DNA of 64,000 nucleotides from Symsagittifera roscoffensis (taxonomy: Eukaryota > Xenacoelomorpha > Acoela > Convolutidae). This document shows positions 23,627-36,700 of the stretch, in pieces; positions within the stretch are counted from its first letter, which is position 1; the number at the start of each line of letters is the position of its first letter. A program made the translations under genes and the position numbers. The notes beneath the pieces were generated by a model. That model was not told where the DNA came from. It saw nothing but the letters and a program-made list of their open reading frames with translations, and did no database searches. Location of the stretch: the NCBI RefSeq assembly GCF_963678635.1, contig NC_087065.1:48734381-48798380 (forward strand), written 5' to 3'.

Positions 23627-24328
23627 TCATTCAACCATTCTGATGAGGTTGTCCAGAACTGCCACCACAGTATCCACAGTTCTTGCCGGGACTCCGGAGG
23701 AACTGAAAACTTCCGGGGGCAGATCTCCGTGAAATTGTCCAGTGTAACTCGTGTTACTCGTTTTCGACACATTTTTCAGCTCGTTGGTTTGGCCAAAGTC
23801 GAAAAGACGTTCCAGCGCTCTTGTGTAGTGGTCTGGGTCTTGAGACAAGGGTCTGTCAAGTTTAAATCTCAGTCTTCCCATCTGTGCTGAAGGTAGCTTC
23901 AGTTTAATTTCCACTTGATACTCGGCGTTAAAGAAGTCTCGAACTTGTTCCGGTTTCATTGCGAAGACATAAGCTCTGATCGATTTTTGTGCAGCGGACA
24001 TTTTTGCTATTTTGGTTTTTAGAAGACCACTTTGAATGTTGACGCTCAGGTAGATTTTAGTACCATTAGAAATTTCGAATTCACTGATTGGAGAAATTTT
24101 ATCAGGCAGAGCTTTTGAATCTGTTGTTGAAAGGCTGAAGAATGTTCGAGAGAGAGAAGTGACCAGCGAGATTTCAAGGTAAATGTCTCTTATAGAGCAA
24201 GTTGGAGGAACATTGATAGTAAACGGCTTCTTCATAGAGCTAATTATAAGTATGCTGATGGTGTTTGATGTTAAATTTTCAGCGACAGGTGTGAAGTTTT
24301 TTTTCAAAGATGAACAAGTTACTGACAT
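23627..24328 (-). CDS. midnolin-like protein, minimal form
   Basis: A single open exon of 233 residues. The start is the first in-frame ATG (24328); an in-frame TAG lies further upstream with no ATG between. Residues about 23-99 form a divergent ubiquitin-like domain ending EISNGTKIYLSVNIQSGLL, matching the midnolin pattern of GDGSKL...VEAGL. Residues 118-160 (VRDFFNAEYQVEIKLKL) and 194-230 (YTGQFHGDLPPEVF, then VDTVVAVLDNLI) match the two halves of the midnolin Catch domain. In mammals this domain captures unfolded strands of nuclear proteins for ubiquitin-independent proteasomal degradation. The protein is half the length of human midnolin: the linker between the Catch halves is short, and the chain stops right after the second half, so the C-terminal helix that contacts the proteasome is absent from this exon. 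The insect relative is Stuxnet. Confidence 0.75.
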   Translation of the reverse strand: MSVTCSSLKKNFTPVAENLTSNTISILIISSMKKPFTINVPPTCSIRDIYLEISLVTSLSRTFFSLSTTDSKALPDKISPISEFEISNGTKIYLSVNIQSGLLKTKIAKMSAAQKSIRAYVFAMKPEQVRDFFNAEYQVEIKLKLPSAQMGRLRFKLDRPLSQDPDHYTRALERLFDFGQTNELKNVSKTSNTSYTGQFHGDLPPEVFSSSGVPARTVDTVVAVLDNLIRMVE

Positions 24329-26544
24329 GTTGAAGATTGAGTATTGACTTTCTTTAGTATGGTAAGCAAGACTCTTTTTGTTTAGCAATATGGTGCACTG
24401 GTATTTCAACAACAAACTTTCGTGTTTTTTTTTGTCGAAGTTTGTGGATTGATTCTATCGGAGAGAATTTTTTCAGGAATGATTTTCAGTTAGAATTTGG
24501 GAAGTATTTATACTAGGTCAACGATAGTTCAACAAGATTAACCATTTGGTGCCAATTAAGAACACTCGTTTGAACACCAATTATGGCTGCGTGCGATGCG
24601 AAATGATCCAAAAAGGGACTCAATTTGGCCACTTTGAAACAAATTGCACTGAGGGGATTAGTAATTAAGCAGACAGACGATTCGCTTCCGGATTAAATTG
24701 CTTTTCTCTCTTACCAGATTTGTTTGCTGTGAATATTAAGTTTAGTTTTACCCTCTAAATTTTTCAAGCAAGCATTGTTCGATAACGCAATAACTTGATT
24801 CACGGAAAGTAAAAGATTTTTTATTGGATAAAGTTTGCCAATATTTAGAGTATTTGCTATTCAAAACTACCCAATTTAAAACTCTCGCTCAATGTCGCAA
24901 AAGGCCACAAATTAGACTCTCCAAAACTGAAACATATTTTGTTCAAGAATTTCAACTACTAGTCAATTTTTTGTAGTTCTGCACTTGCCTTAAACAACAA
25001 CTTAATTTCTGGTTTTTGGAGCCAGTCTAATCTAATTAAAGTGGGTTAGGAAATATGCTCACTTTTTTTTTTTATTCTTTTCAATTGCGAAATTAGGGAA
25101 ATATAATAGTAACTCGACCGTTTTCTGCCATAGTTTTGGCCCTTAAACCGTAAATTTTGTCACTAGACTAAAATCACAATATTCCTATATAGTCAGAACA
25201 GAGCGCCGCAAAATGCAGTTTTGCGCTTAGTTCATCCGAAGTGAAAAGCAGAAAAAATTAGCATATATTAAGTTCCCGACCATCTAGAGGTGGAAGTAAA
25301 TAAGGCGCTGGGTGCGCTTATTTGAGCCCGATTTTAGGTTCCTCAAATTGTTGTTTTGAAAAACGCAACCATAGGCTCACAAAAACCTTAGATTTGACTC
25401 AACTAATTGAAAAACGGCTGCGTCATTGCTATGGTAGTCGTAAGATCGCTCAAACATTTACCTGTTGGTTTGGAAGCGCAGGTGCTTATCATTCAGATCA
25501 CACTCTTTTCTTGACCTGTATTCTACTCTACTTTCTGCGTTCTTTTCATACTTTCTACTTCTACTCTCTGTTTTTCATTTTGCAGAGAGCTTAGCTTGCG
25601 ATCTACCTCGAAAGTTAAAAGAAGTAGTTGGTGGAGAGTTAAAGTAGTCAGTAACCCAAAAAGAGTTCCTGATTAGTTTGGAAAAAACAAATGATGGTTG
25701 CACTTTAAAATTCTTCAAACTTCAAGAATCTTGTGCGTTTGTGCCTGGATATAAATCATTTTGAGAAAACTGGATCAATAGGCAAACCGGACCAAGTTAA
25801 CATCCTCCTCCCCCCCCCCCCCCCAAAGCCGTTTTGGGGAAGGATGTTAACTTGGTTCTAAATTGGGTTTTCTTAGCCCATCAGATTCGAGCATTTTAGA
25901 TGCAGCGCTTAGCAAATTTAATTTATATTAAGCGCTGGGGTGGAGGATCTTAACTTGGTCTATTTGGGGGGTTAGGATGTTAACTTGATCCGGCAAACCT
26001 TTTATACCACTCGTGTAACGAATTGCCATCTTCAACGGCTAAGCATATGATAAAATTGTACCTAGTAACCAATCTCCCCTTGAAAAAAGGGAAAATAGTT
26101 GAAGAGATCTTTTTTTTGTTATTGGAGATTTCCTTTCTTTTAGCAAATGAAATTGGGAGTGAATATAAACAATAAATGAAAATTCAAACTGCTAAAAATA
26201 CACCAGAGCGTCAACGAATTTAAAAACTATCCTGAAAACCACACATCCTTAACGCGAAAAATTCACTTCGTTCATTAACACCTAATAGACGTCTTTGCGA
26301 CGTTCATAACACAATAGAATGATGAGATAGAAAAATTTTTTAATTCAGGTTATAAAATTTCGAGTAAATACCTTGAGACTAGCCCAAAAAAGCATTAAGA
26401 TAAATTAAAAAGATTTCACTAGACCACTACAATACAGAATACAAAGGTAAGTAGACAGTTCAATCGTAACTGTTAGTTACATAAACTTTAAATTTCAATT
26501 CACAACTTCAAATTTTACCAAGTTTTTTTAGCGAATAGGTCGAG
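24329..26544. other. intergenic region between midnolin-like gene and BRWD 3' end
   Basis: Contains the presumed midnolin promoter side, a hairpin of AAATAAG and CTTATTT with a GCGC core (25298-25323), a CGCAAAA/TTTTGCG hairpin near 25205-25223, and the GTTAACTTGG repeat cluster described separately. TTTAAT at 26339-26344 would be an ATTAAA poly(A) signal for BRWD, about 200 bp past its stop. No further gene was seen. Confidence 0.4.
25790..25997. repeat. GGATGTTAACTTGG inverted-repeat element
   Basis: The phrase ACCAAGTTAACATCCTCC (25792-25809) is followed by a run of 15 C, then its complement AGGATGTTAACTTGGT (25841-25856). Two more forward copies follow (near 25943 and 25976). Between them CAGCGCTTA and TAAGCGCTG form a second stem. 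A diverged relative of the block lies at 54415-54535 in the RPS19 intron, so this is a mobile repeat. Confidence 0.7.
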
Positions 26545-27705
26545 TTAGTTTTCATCTGAAAAGCCATAATCTGATTCGTAATAGTACATGTAAGTTAAGT
26601 TAAGCGACCTAGAAGTTGCGATTCTGGCAGATGACCTCTGGGATTTATTTGACGATGCTTCCGATCGCATTTCATTTGGCCTTTTTGATCTGTTTTTTGC
26701 CACTCTGCGCTTTTTCGGAGACGGTTCAAGAGGGGGTGGCAATGGCCTTGAACCTTTCGCCAATGTTGATCTTGAAGACCGTGAGCTATTTGAGCACTTT
26801 GAAGGAGCAGGATCTCTGCGTACAGAACGAGGAGGCGGTTTTTCCTGATATGAGTCTTCCGACTCTGAACTGGAACTTTGCTCTTTGAGAGTACATTCAG
26901 GATTTCTATTGCGAAAAGAATACGAAACACATTCTTCAAACTCGACGTCTGATTTCACATAAAATGTTTCGTGACTTTCCACGTTTCTTGTCGGTTTTTT
27001 AATGAAATCAGGCCTAGAAACTTTCGGTTGCTCAACATCTTCACTTAATTCAGAAGCTTCAATTTGATTTTTATCTGAATCCTTGTCATCAAGATTATCA
27101 TCATCATAATCATCATCAACTTCAAGTAACTGATCATCTTCTGCGTTTTCATATCCGTTCACTTTGACAGTTTCTTCGTGATCAACTTCAATATTTTGAA
27201 CTTGATCGTCGGAATTTTGTTCATCAGGTGTCACAGGTATGGTTTTCTCAGTTTCGGATTGAAATTTACGAGTATCTTCATTTCGATCATCATATACAAG
27301 AGTTTCTTCATTATCATTCTCTTCCTGTGAAGAACAGGAGGACGTCATTGCTTCATTTTCATCAGTTTCGTCTTCAAATTGTAAATTGTTTTCACACACA
27401 TCCGGTCTTCGAGTGACGTTATTGGTTTCTTCTTCGTTTATAGTCATCAGATGGTTTGAACTCGTGGCTTCGGGAGTTCCAGCACTGTTTCTCGCATCTT
27501 GGTCCATTTCACTTTCAGACTCACGACTCTTGCGTGGAAACTTCTTCTTGAGGTGCCTAGAGCTCTTCTGGCAAAGGAAAAAATTGCGATTGCGACCCCC
27601 GAAGTTGACATTTTCGTAGAAGCGCCGTGCTTCTTTGTAGTCCTCAAAAATGACTTGAAAATGCTCCTCAAAAATTCCAGATAACTTGATCGTCATTGCT
27701 TTTGT
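26545..27705 (-). other. BRWD last exon: end of bromodomain 2 and acidic tail
   Basis: Acceptor GTTTAG at 27710-27706; the exon opens with the final bromodomain helix (LSGIFEEHFQVIFEDYKEARRF). It then runs through about 350 mostly low-complexity acidic and Ser-rich residues (for example EVDDDYDDDNLDDKDSD), a proline-rich piece, a Lys/Arg patch resembling a nuclear import signal, and ends YYYESDYGFSDEN. On its own the exon looks like an unknown acidic protein; the helix and phase tie it to BRWD across a 3.4-kb intron. Confidence 0.85.
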
Positions 27706-30700
27706 CTAAACACACAAAAAAACTATGATACCCAGTTGCTGTGCAAGCGGCACAGAATGTTTCGACCATATTAATAACAAAAATAGAAAAAAAAATTTTC
27801 CCCTTGTTCTCCGAATTAGTGTCAATTTTAGTGGGCGGTGTGCTTCGAGAAAAAAAAAACGATGGTGGAGAAAACATGATCGAAACAATTGTCTTTTTTG
27901 CCAATTAAGTGCTGAAGCAAACATCCAAAACTAGTGTTCTTCACGGAAAATCAAGTTTTTTTATTCTAAAAAAATCAGTTAATTTTCATATAACGAGCGT
28001 TACTCGATCGCGTTACTCGCTCGAAATTAGACTAAATCTCAATAATTTTACACACGGTCTGCTCGACACTGGGAAAATTTTTTGAAGATATCAATCAACC
28101 CATTCCGATGATTATTTTTGATACTTGATTTTGCGTGGAAAAAAAAACTGAAACACCCGAATACAAAGTTCATCCCCATTTTCAATGGTCGGAACAACGA
28201 TCTACAAAAATGGTCGACCTAAAACAAAGATCAATAAAATTTGGATTATTTTTTGAATTTATGAGGTCACAATCTCCGCAAAGGTAGTCTAATTTAAACT
28301 GAAAATCGAACACATTCCGACCAATTTTTCCCGAAACAGAATTTTTCAGAATCTATATCATGACAAAAACTTCTTCAATATGATACGAATTCATCCAAAG
28401 AGTTCTTTCACACACTTCGGGTGGTCGGAACGACATCTGAATCCTTTCATTAGTTTGAGCGAGACTAGTGAATAACTAAGTTTTGTTCTAACGACCCAGA
28501 GATATCATTTTTGTTACACCAAGGAGAAGCTGCACTTCACAAACACAATCGAAGAATCGGCAAAAGTAGCAAACCCCAGGTGCAAAAAGTAAACATAGCC
28601 AACAGACAGTTGGAAAAAAGTCAACGAATCAACGACCGCAAGTAAACAGAAAAAAGTTCGAACTTATTATTCGAGTTTCAAAGAAAAAAACATTGCCTTA
28701 AAGCTCTTTGAACTTCTAAAACAATTTATTACTGACACTTTTTTTGAGTAAATTCACCCGATTTGAGTGCCAACAGGCAAAATTTTTATTTCGCTGGGAA
28801 ATTCGATAATCAAATTGAACAATTTAACAAAGAAAATGAACAGAACAAAAAAATCAAAAGTCAAACCGCGAAAAAAATGAGCCTGAAAAAAAATCGCGAA
28901 CTATATGAGAGTAAGAACTACACTCATCGACTCTTAATAACATTCCGATATGTACCGGAATTAAAACCCTAACGTCGATATTTAAGGTCTATGTTCTAGC
29001 ATCTGCGCCACTTGAGCTTGAAAACTATCATACATTAGCCACCAATAAATCAGGTATAATGCTTAAGCAAGAAAAGTAAGCCACATAAAACGCCAAAGCA
29101 ATAAAAGTGAACCAGATTCAATGCAATTGCTGCAAAAATGCCGCCAAAAAATGAGCACATCAATTTGCGACTTGGGTTGGAAAAAAGAGGAGTTCGTATA
29201 AATTTCAGATACGAAAAGTAAGTGAAATAAAGAAAAACAAAGTGAACACAGAGGCTAAGTTGCACTTCGCTTACACAAGCAAAAATATGACCGATAACGC
29301 TACTGGGAAAAACTGAATGAGTAAAACTTTGAGTCTACAAAGCTTTTCAGGTGACGCACGCCAATTATGAGTCATTTTAACTAGCATACGAAAAACTTCA
29401 TTAAAAACATCCGACCCTGCCCAGGTTCGAATCCTCTTATTTTGTTGCTGGCCTCCTTCCCTATCTCTACGCTATAGATCCATGATACAATGAAGCTGAA
29501 GTGTTATTTGTAATATAATAGTCTTTGTTAATATCCTTAGCATTGGCTGTACTTAATAGCTGGTTGTTGATCAAAATGAACACTTTCAAAGTGAACAAAT
29601 TTTGTCGCAAGAATACTTGCATCGCAACAATATTTGTGACTTAGATTGGGGAAAAAAGAGAGTTCATACTATAACACAAGCTTTGCTTGTGTAAACAAGG
29701 AAGAGTAAAAATAAGCTTGGAACAATGAAGTTTTTGCTATGTGCTGGAATCGAACCTACAATAAGGAGATTAAGAGTCTCACGTCCTTGCATCTGCTCTA
29801 CGATCGCTTGAAAATTTTTACAAGCACTAGCAACTAGTAAAGCAACTACAGTTGCTATTAAATTGCCAAGGCAGCTTAAGTTCCACCAAGAAAAATCAAA
29901 CTATTTCATTGTCCCGGAATCTGACCTCCGACCTGTAAATTAGGCGCCCCACGACTTCACAGCTGCGCCACGGTCGCTGGAAAATGAACCAAGGCTAGCC
30001 ACCAATAAAGCAGCTACAGATAGCATTCAATTGCCGATTAAGCATCTGCAGATGTCACCAGTGGCAAAATAAGCTTTTTTTAATTGCAACTTTTGTTTGA
30101 AAAAAGTCGCTTTAGAGTTTTAAACTACACTCGTTTTGGTAAAATATAGCCAACAGACATTCGGAAACATAGCCAATCGAAGATTGGAGAAGAGTAATGA
30201 ACGCAAGTAAACATAAGAAAACACTGACACTGACCTAGTTGAAAAAATCTCAACTTTCAAAGAAAAAAATAGATGTCTTCAAGCCCTTTGAATTTCTAGA
30301 ACAATTTATGATTGGTGCTTTTTTATAACATAAACCCAACTTGAGAAAACTGGATCAACAGGTAAAATTTTTATTCCGCTGGGAAATCTTAAAATAAATT
30401 CCACTTTCAAAACTAGAAATAGTTCACTTTTTTTTGCGCCATTTCCACGTTTGTATTTGGAGAGTGCTATTTACGTCAATTTCCGCAGATTTCCTGAAAA
30501 AAAAAACAAAAAAAAAATCAGCAAGACCTATATAAAAGTCTTCACTACGTTCATTAATTACTATTAAAGAGTCAACGAACGCAAGTAAACAGAAAAACAA
30601 CCGACTTCTTTTTTTTGAAAAAAGTTCAACTTTCGAATTTTAAAAGAAATTATTTATGCCCTTTAACTCTTTGACTTTCCAGAACAATTTATGATTGGTG

Positions 30701-33700
30701 ATTTTTGAATAAAATCACCCCAATTTGAAAAAACTGGATCAATAGCTAACGTTTTATATCCGCGAAAAACTGCGAAATCTGAACATTTGAGTCCATTTTC
30801 AAAACTAGAAGTCAATCACAATTTTCGTGACCTTAACAGTTTTCATGTTCGATAGTGGAGTTTGAATTCCTTTGAAAATGAACTGAACTTAAAAAAAATC
30901 AAAATTGAGCGTGAACAAATTTTAAGACTTTTTCCTAAGGAAAAGACAAAAATCAACAAGACCTATATAAAATTCTTCACTTTGTTCATTATTTTTTAAA
31001 ATGACAGACAAGAATATTCGATGTTGCTTGCACAGTCAACTTTGCTTTCCTAAAATATTGTATATCAACTTACTCGTGACTTCTTGGAGGCATTGCACAG
31101 TTTTGACTCATTGAACAAGACTCGGATATCATTCGCAAATTGCAATGGGTCCTCGTATAAATCCATATTCAATTTACTTTGAATCAGACACAAATTGAGC
31201 GAGCTTTCAGTGCGGTTCCTCTGGAATGAATGTTCACCAGAATTCGAACCAGTCTGAGCTGAAGTTCCGACTTCACTGCCACCACTGTTGATTCCAGATT
31301 CGCCCATAACCGACTCACGGATGTGAACGGACTCTGGTCTGCTCATGAGTTGCACCATTAGCGAAGCACATTGACTCTTCCAAGAGGAATCAAATTTTGA
31401 AGTTCTCAACTGCTGAAAAACGAGGCTTTTGATGAATCCTTGCTACTGTCTCCGAAATACAAAACTAACACGCTTTTCAAGTAGCTTACATTCTGCCGAA
31501 TAATTAAATCAAGAAAAACTTACCGAGGTGAGGTCAATCTTGGGATTCATGAGGAGTGTATCTTTCATTCTTCCAATCACTGGCTTTACATCTACACAAG
31601 TCTGCTCCCTAAATAATTTAATAAATTCTACAGATTTTTTCATTCATAACGGAAAAGGTTAGCTAGTTTAAACAGAGACATGATATTATTTATGATCGCT
31701 AAAAAGATACTAGAACTTGCTTCCGTGAGAAAAACATCAGAACAATTTCTACAGTGAGATTATACCTGACAATGTACTTCAAGATAGCCGTGACTACTCT
31801 TGCGTTTGCGACTATAGGAGCAGTCGGATAATTGAACTTCTCCGCATTCTGTGCCACCAAGTCAACCTCCCACGTCAAGGCCATCATGCGCCGATAGAAG
31901 CCACTCTCGATCCTTTGCTTAATCGTCAGTAGATCAGTTGGGTACCCAATATAGTCGATGTATGTTGGGAACAGAGATAGGTCAACTGGAGCTCCAAATT
32001 GTTCGGCTATTTTCTCATCAGCCAACTGAAGCAAGGTCATTCAACAAAATACTTTAACATGGCCATCAAGCGGTCAGAAAAATGCTTATGAACTCGAGGA
32101 AACCGGAAAACAGGCAGCTGATTATTTTTCAACTTTCGAATATCCACACAACAATACATCACCTTATAAAGTTCTATAAATTCCAAGAATCGTTTATGAT
32201 TACAACGTCTGTAATAAATCTCAAGCCATTTGTTTGATCCTCTGTGAATCAAAATCAAATCAAAATCAAATTAAAATCTATACCTGACACAGTCAGGTGC
32301 CGTTTTCCCCGCTATTCGCATTTATACATTGTAGAGCAACTTGAATATGTTCATTTGTATTCGAAAGACACATGCAGGCGCGGATCTCTATAACTTTCTC
32401 CAGGGGGCGTGCTTTTCGACACAGAGGCGAAGCGGACCACTTGCGACACAAAAATAAGGGAGACCAACGAGAAATAGGAAAACCAGAAAAAAAGCCTAAA
32501 GCAAATTTCAATAAAGGTACAATACTTTTTGGTCATACTGTCCGATAAAAAAGTGCCATGCGGACTAATTAGGCCATTACAAAAATATTTGGTTCTCATA
32601 CATGACCATGTAAACATCATTTAACATCACTCGTTGCATGAAAAAATCGATGCTCATCAGGTGGGAACTAAAAAGACCACATTAAACACATTTTGGAACT
32701 TTTCCAGTTACCCCTTTTAATTTTTCTCAAATTCGATTTACGAAAACTTATTTGAAATGACTTTTGAAAACCTAAAAAGAAATTAAACGTGTCACAGTGA
32801 ACAGATTTTCTAACAATTCTCATATGCCTTATGAACAATTTTTAAAGTTTTGATAAAGTAATTTTGTGAAAATGGAAATCAACAACTTTGTTGTACGTAA
32901 AATGAACCATAAAACCTTCTTAAATTTGGAAACCAATAGAAAAAGTCAGCACCGCAGCAGATGTTTTTACAGGGTTGAGTGATATATCATATTAAAGCCC
33001 TTTTACTCGTAATTTGAACATTTAAAACTTTTTTCACAGTGTCGAGAAAAACCGGTTTGAAATTTTGAATCGAGCGAATAAATCAAGCGCGCATGCTTGC
33101 AACAGCTTAATTAGGAGAAATTTAAAATTTTAGCCCTAAAAACTTAATTTTAAGCAAGTAAAAATCATAGAGCTTTGTAGCTCCATTCTGCGAACCAAAA
33201 AATAGAAAAATTTTCTCCAAAAATTGAAAATTTATATAAATTCTTTTGAATTTTTTTATTTTGTTTTTCTAGTCAATTTTCTTAAAATGTTTCTGTCTTA
33301 TTTGCCTGTATTATCAAATATGCCTAAAATATATTTTTACAACAGACTTTTTTATCACCCCGCGCAGAAAAACTAATTTGAAAAAAAAAGCTTTATGTAG
33401 TTTTTTAAAAGACTATGGTCGGAACATTCTGTGCTACTTGCACAGTAACCGTCTATCCTTGTTCTAATGTGAAAATTGTCAAACAACATTTTTGATTTTG
33501 ATTCTTGGTTTTGTTGATATTAAATCTTAGTATTAAATGTTGGTTTGATATTAAATCTTGGTATTAATCAAACTTATTACACTTTTACCAGCTCTTCAAC
33601 ACTTTCGATGATTAGAAATTAAAAGTCTTCTGAAAAACATATTTTAGTTCTGATGACCTCCCTTGCTTAGAACAAAGATATTTCAGCCAAATTCGGAAAC

Positions 33701-36700
33701 AAAACTTTAACCTTGATTGTCTGAGAAAAGCACGAAACAGTACAAGATCTGATTAAAATTTGATGATCAATTAATCATTCTAATGAGGAACAGAAATATT
33801 TTCTTACTCGTTAATGAAATCAACGAGTATAAGTTACCGTCTAAACACTGAGGGCAACATAACCATACACCGAGTATTTAGTTAGGTAAAGAAGGTTACC
33901 GGACCAATACATGAATTCCCTGCAGACAAAACACATGAAAAAGAACTATTATATATAATCAAATCCATATGTAGCTAAAAATTGACCCGAAAATCCATGG
34001 TTTTTTATTTTTCTCAAATTACCTTCTAAGCTAAAAAAAAACCAATTTTGGAGATCAAACTTAGCGAATACGCCACTTTATATTAAATCTACAGAGGAAA
34101 GGAAATTATTAATGTCTCCAATAAAAAAACTACATGCTCAATTTGCTGCAAAGGTAGTTCGTTTGACTTGCAGTCTTCTGACATTACGCTTACTTGGATG
34201 AGACAATCTTTGATCCTGTCCATTTCTTTGTGTCTATCTGAGTCGCCCCACTCTCCGCCGAGGGAGTTGTACTGGAACTGCAGTTCGTCCTCTGGCTTCA
34301 TATCTATGCACGCCACGCAGCCAAACCTCTTGCCACTCCCACTCTTGTACAACACCTGGTGCAATAAGAAAGGGACAATACTCAGTGTAAACTGTAGTGC
34401 CGAAATGTTTTTTTTTGAAGATAAACGGTGCACCAAACTATAGAAGGTAGAATTTTGAAAATGGGCATATATATTATATTGCACATCTTGACTAAAATAA
34501 CTCCAATGAAAAACTATTTTCCACTTTTTACATGTATTGAAACAATTTGAGTCCGAAGAGAAATGGCGAATAAATACCCTGGTTTTACTCATTTGTTGCA
34601 CCAAAAGAACAAACCTGTTGATCATCATCTGTCAACTTCTTCATATCCCACATACTGATGACGTCATCGTCTCCATTATCATACTTGACTATTGCGCAAC
34701 TGAATCCGCCATTGTTCGGTTTTATCTCCCCAATAGTTCCATAAAACCATTTGTTTTCTAGAGGTATCTTGAACCTGTCTCCAACTTGCCAGTTCTGATT
34801 TATAGCCTCCCTCACGACATGGTGCAGCAGTATACAGTCCTCAATGTGTTCTAGGTCGTGCCACGTGATCTCAATCGGCTCACAGTCAGGAATCGGCTGA
34901 GTGCAAGGGGAAGTTGAGTTATCGTCGATAAGAGGAACTACAGTCGCTGTGCATAACTGCAGGTGAGATCCAATATCACCATTCTGCGATAAAAAAAATA
35001 TTTACCGAAATACCCAACAAATAGAAGTGGTAAATTAAAGAAAGGATATATAGAGAGAGCAGCAGATCGATTGTTACCCTATTGTTGGCTTCAGTGATTG
35101 ATTTTGCGGCAAAAAAACGACGATATGAAATACTACTATCACTAACTAAAATTCCAGAAACTATTGACTTTGTTGGATAGGCTGGCACACTTCTATACTT
35201 GAGCTCCACAACTTGCCCGAGAATACGCTTCTGAAACAGCACGACGAATAACATCAGTTTTATCCAACAAATCTTTTGCATATTTTATTTAACTTACGGA
35301 TCCTTTTATACATCTCGGCAGTTCAACTTGTGGACAAAACTCTTGCAATAAGTAAAGTTCAATGGTCTGGACCCTCTTTCTGTATATATCATGTCCAGCT
35401 GGAAAGAAGTAGACCGTGTCTCCAATCTGAGGCACGTAAGGAGTCCGATGCATTACTGTATCCGTGACCCACTTCGAATACGAAGGCGTGTGCTCAAAAA
35501 CCTGGAGCTGGGCTTGTTTAGCCGCGTTTCGTTTGGGTCCTCTTTCGTATCCAAGGAAATTGGGTCCATGGGCACTGTTCCGTTTTGAATGATCAGCTTT
35601 CACCATGGATGAATCTGATTCGGAGTCAAACGCCTTTTTGATGCGCTAAAATAGTATTTTTATGACCAATTTTTATTTCTTAGAGCAACAAAAAAATTTT
35701 TAAAGATTTTTTAGCTACACAAAATTCATTTATTTGATTTAACGAGACCTCTGGAATAAAAATTCTATGTTAAAAACGTTAAAAAGCGCTCTTCGATCAA
35801 CACTTCGACTAAGAAAAGCTTACAGATTTTCTGTGCTGAGAAGTTTCTCTGTACTTGATGCGCTTTCGACGTCCCTCAGAATCGCTCAGACTCCTCGGGC
35901 GTCTTTTCATGGTTCTCTTCCTTCTCTTCCCTTTCAGCATGACGTCATGTTTCAGCTTCGGTCTCTTCCGTTTCCGAGGACTGGACGAGCTGTCACCACT
36001 TGTGAGTTTCTTGGACATCAGGAGTTTCTTTCTGGCTCCTGAGGAGTAGGATACTGGCATCAGTTCTTCCATGGTGCTTCTTCTTGCCCGATTCATGTCA
36101 AAGTCAGGGTCATCTGATCCGTACATTCCCTCATAGCTGGCACTACTTTCGTTCGAAGACTCCTTGTCGTACGCACTGAAATATCAATTGAAGCATGAAA
36201 AATGACCCGTTTGTTTTGTGTCGTTCTCATACAGATTTTAAAAGCAAGTTTTAAAAACTTTGGTGTAGCTGTAGAGCTTAACATTTTACTACCTTTCAGA
36301 AGGATAAACGAAATCCATGTCCCTAAAAACACTTCATGAACTAAACAGTGCAAGCTAAATGAGTTTATTTAAATGAATTATAAAAAAGCAGAAAAATAAA
36401 TTCAACGTTTTTTCAGTAACATCCTTGATGATTGCAAGGTTAGCCAAGGATAGCCGGTTACTGTGCAAGTAGCACATAATATTCCGATCATAGTCTTAAG
36501 CAAAAAAAAAACAATTTTTTTTTTCAATTTAGAGTCGTTTTCTTCTGCGTGGTGTGATAAAAAGATCTGAACAAAAAATATATCGCAGGCGCGACAGTCA
36601 TAGAACAATGGACAACAAAAAAACATTAGCCAAAATTATATGCAGATAATTTTCTGAAATTTTGAAGTTTTTGATTCCCAAAATGACAATAAAAACTGCA

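Larger units (their letters stand above)
27706..31073. other. BRWD intron 21, repeat-filled
   Basis: A 3368-bp intron with a perfect GTAAGT donor. Nearly all of it is made of recognisable repeats: family A at 27728-28197, a short GTTCCGACC-ended piece near 28314-28431, family B at 28596-28937, 30146-30565 and 30566-31000, and tRNA-derived SINE pieces at 28985-30035. Confidence 0.75.

Noticed and set aside
26595-26939. 114-codon minus-strand frame overlapping the BRWD tail
   Set aside because: It is an out-of-frame shadow of the last BRWD exon.
29735-30050. Functional tRNA genes
   Set aside because: A and B boxes are present, but acceptor and anticodon stems do not pair convincingly and the copies share a common tail, which fits SINEs.
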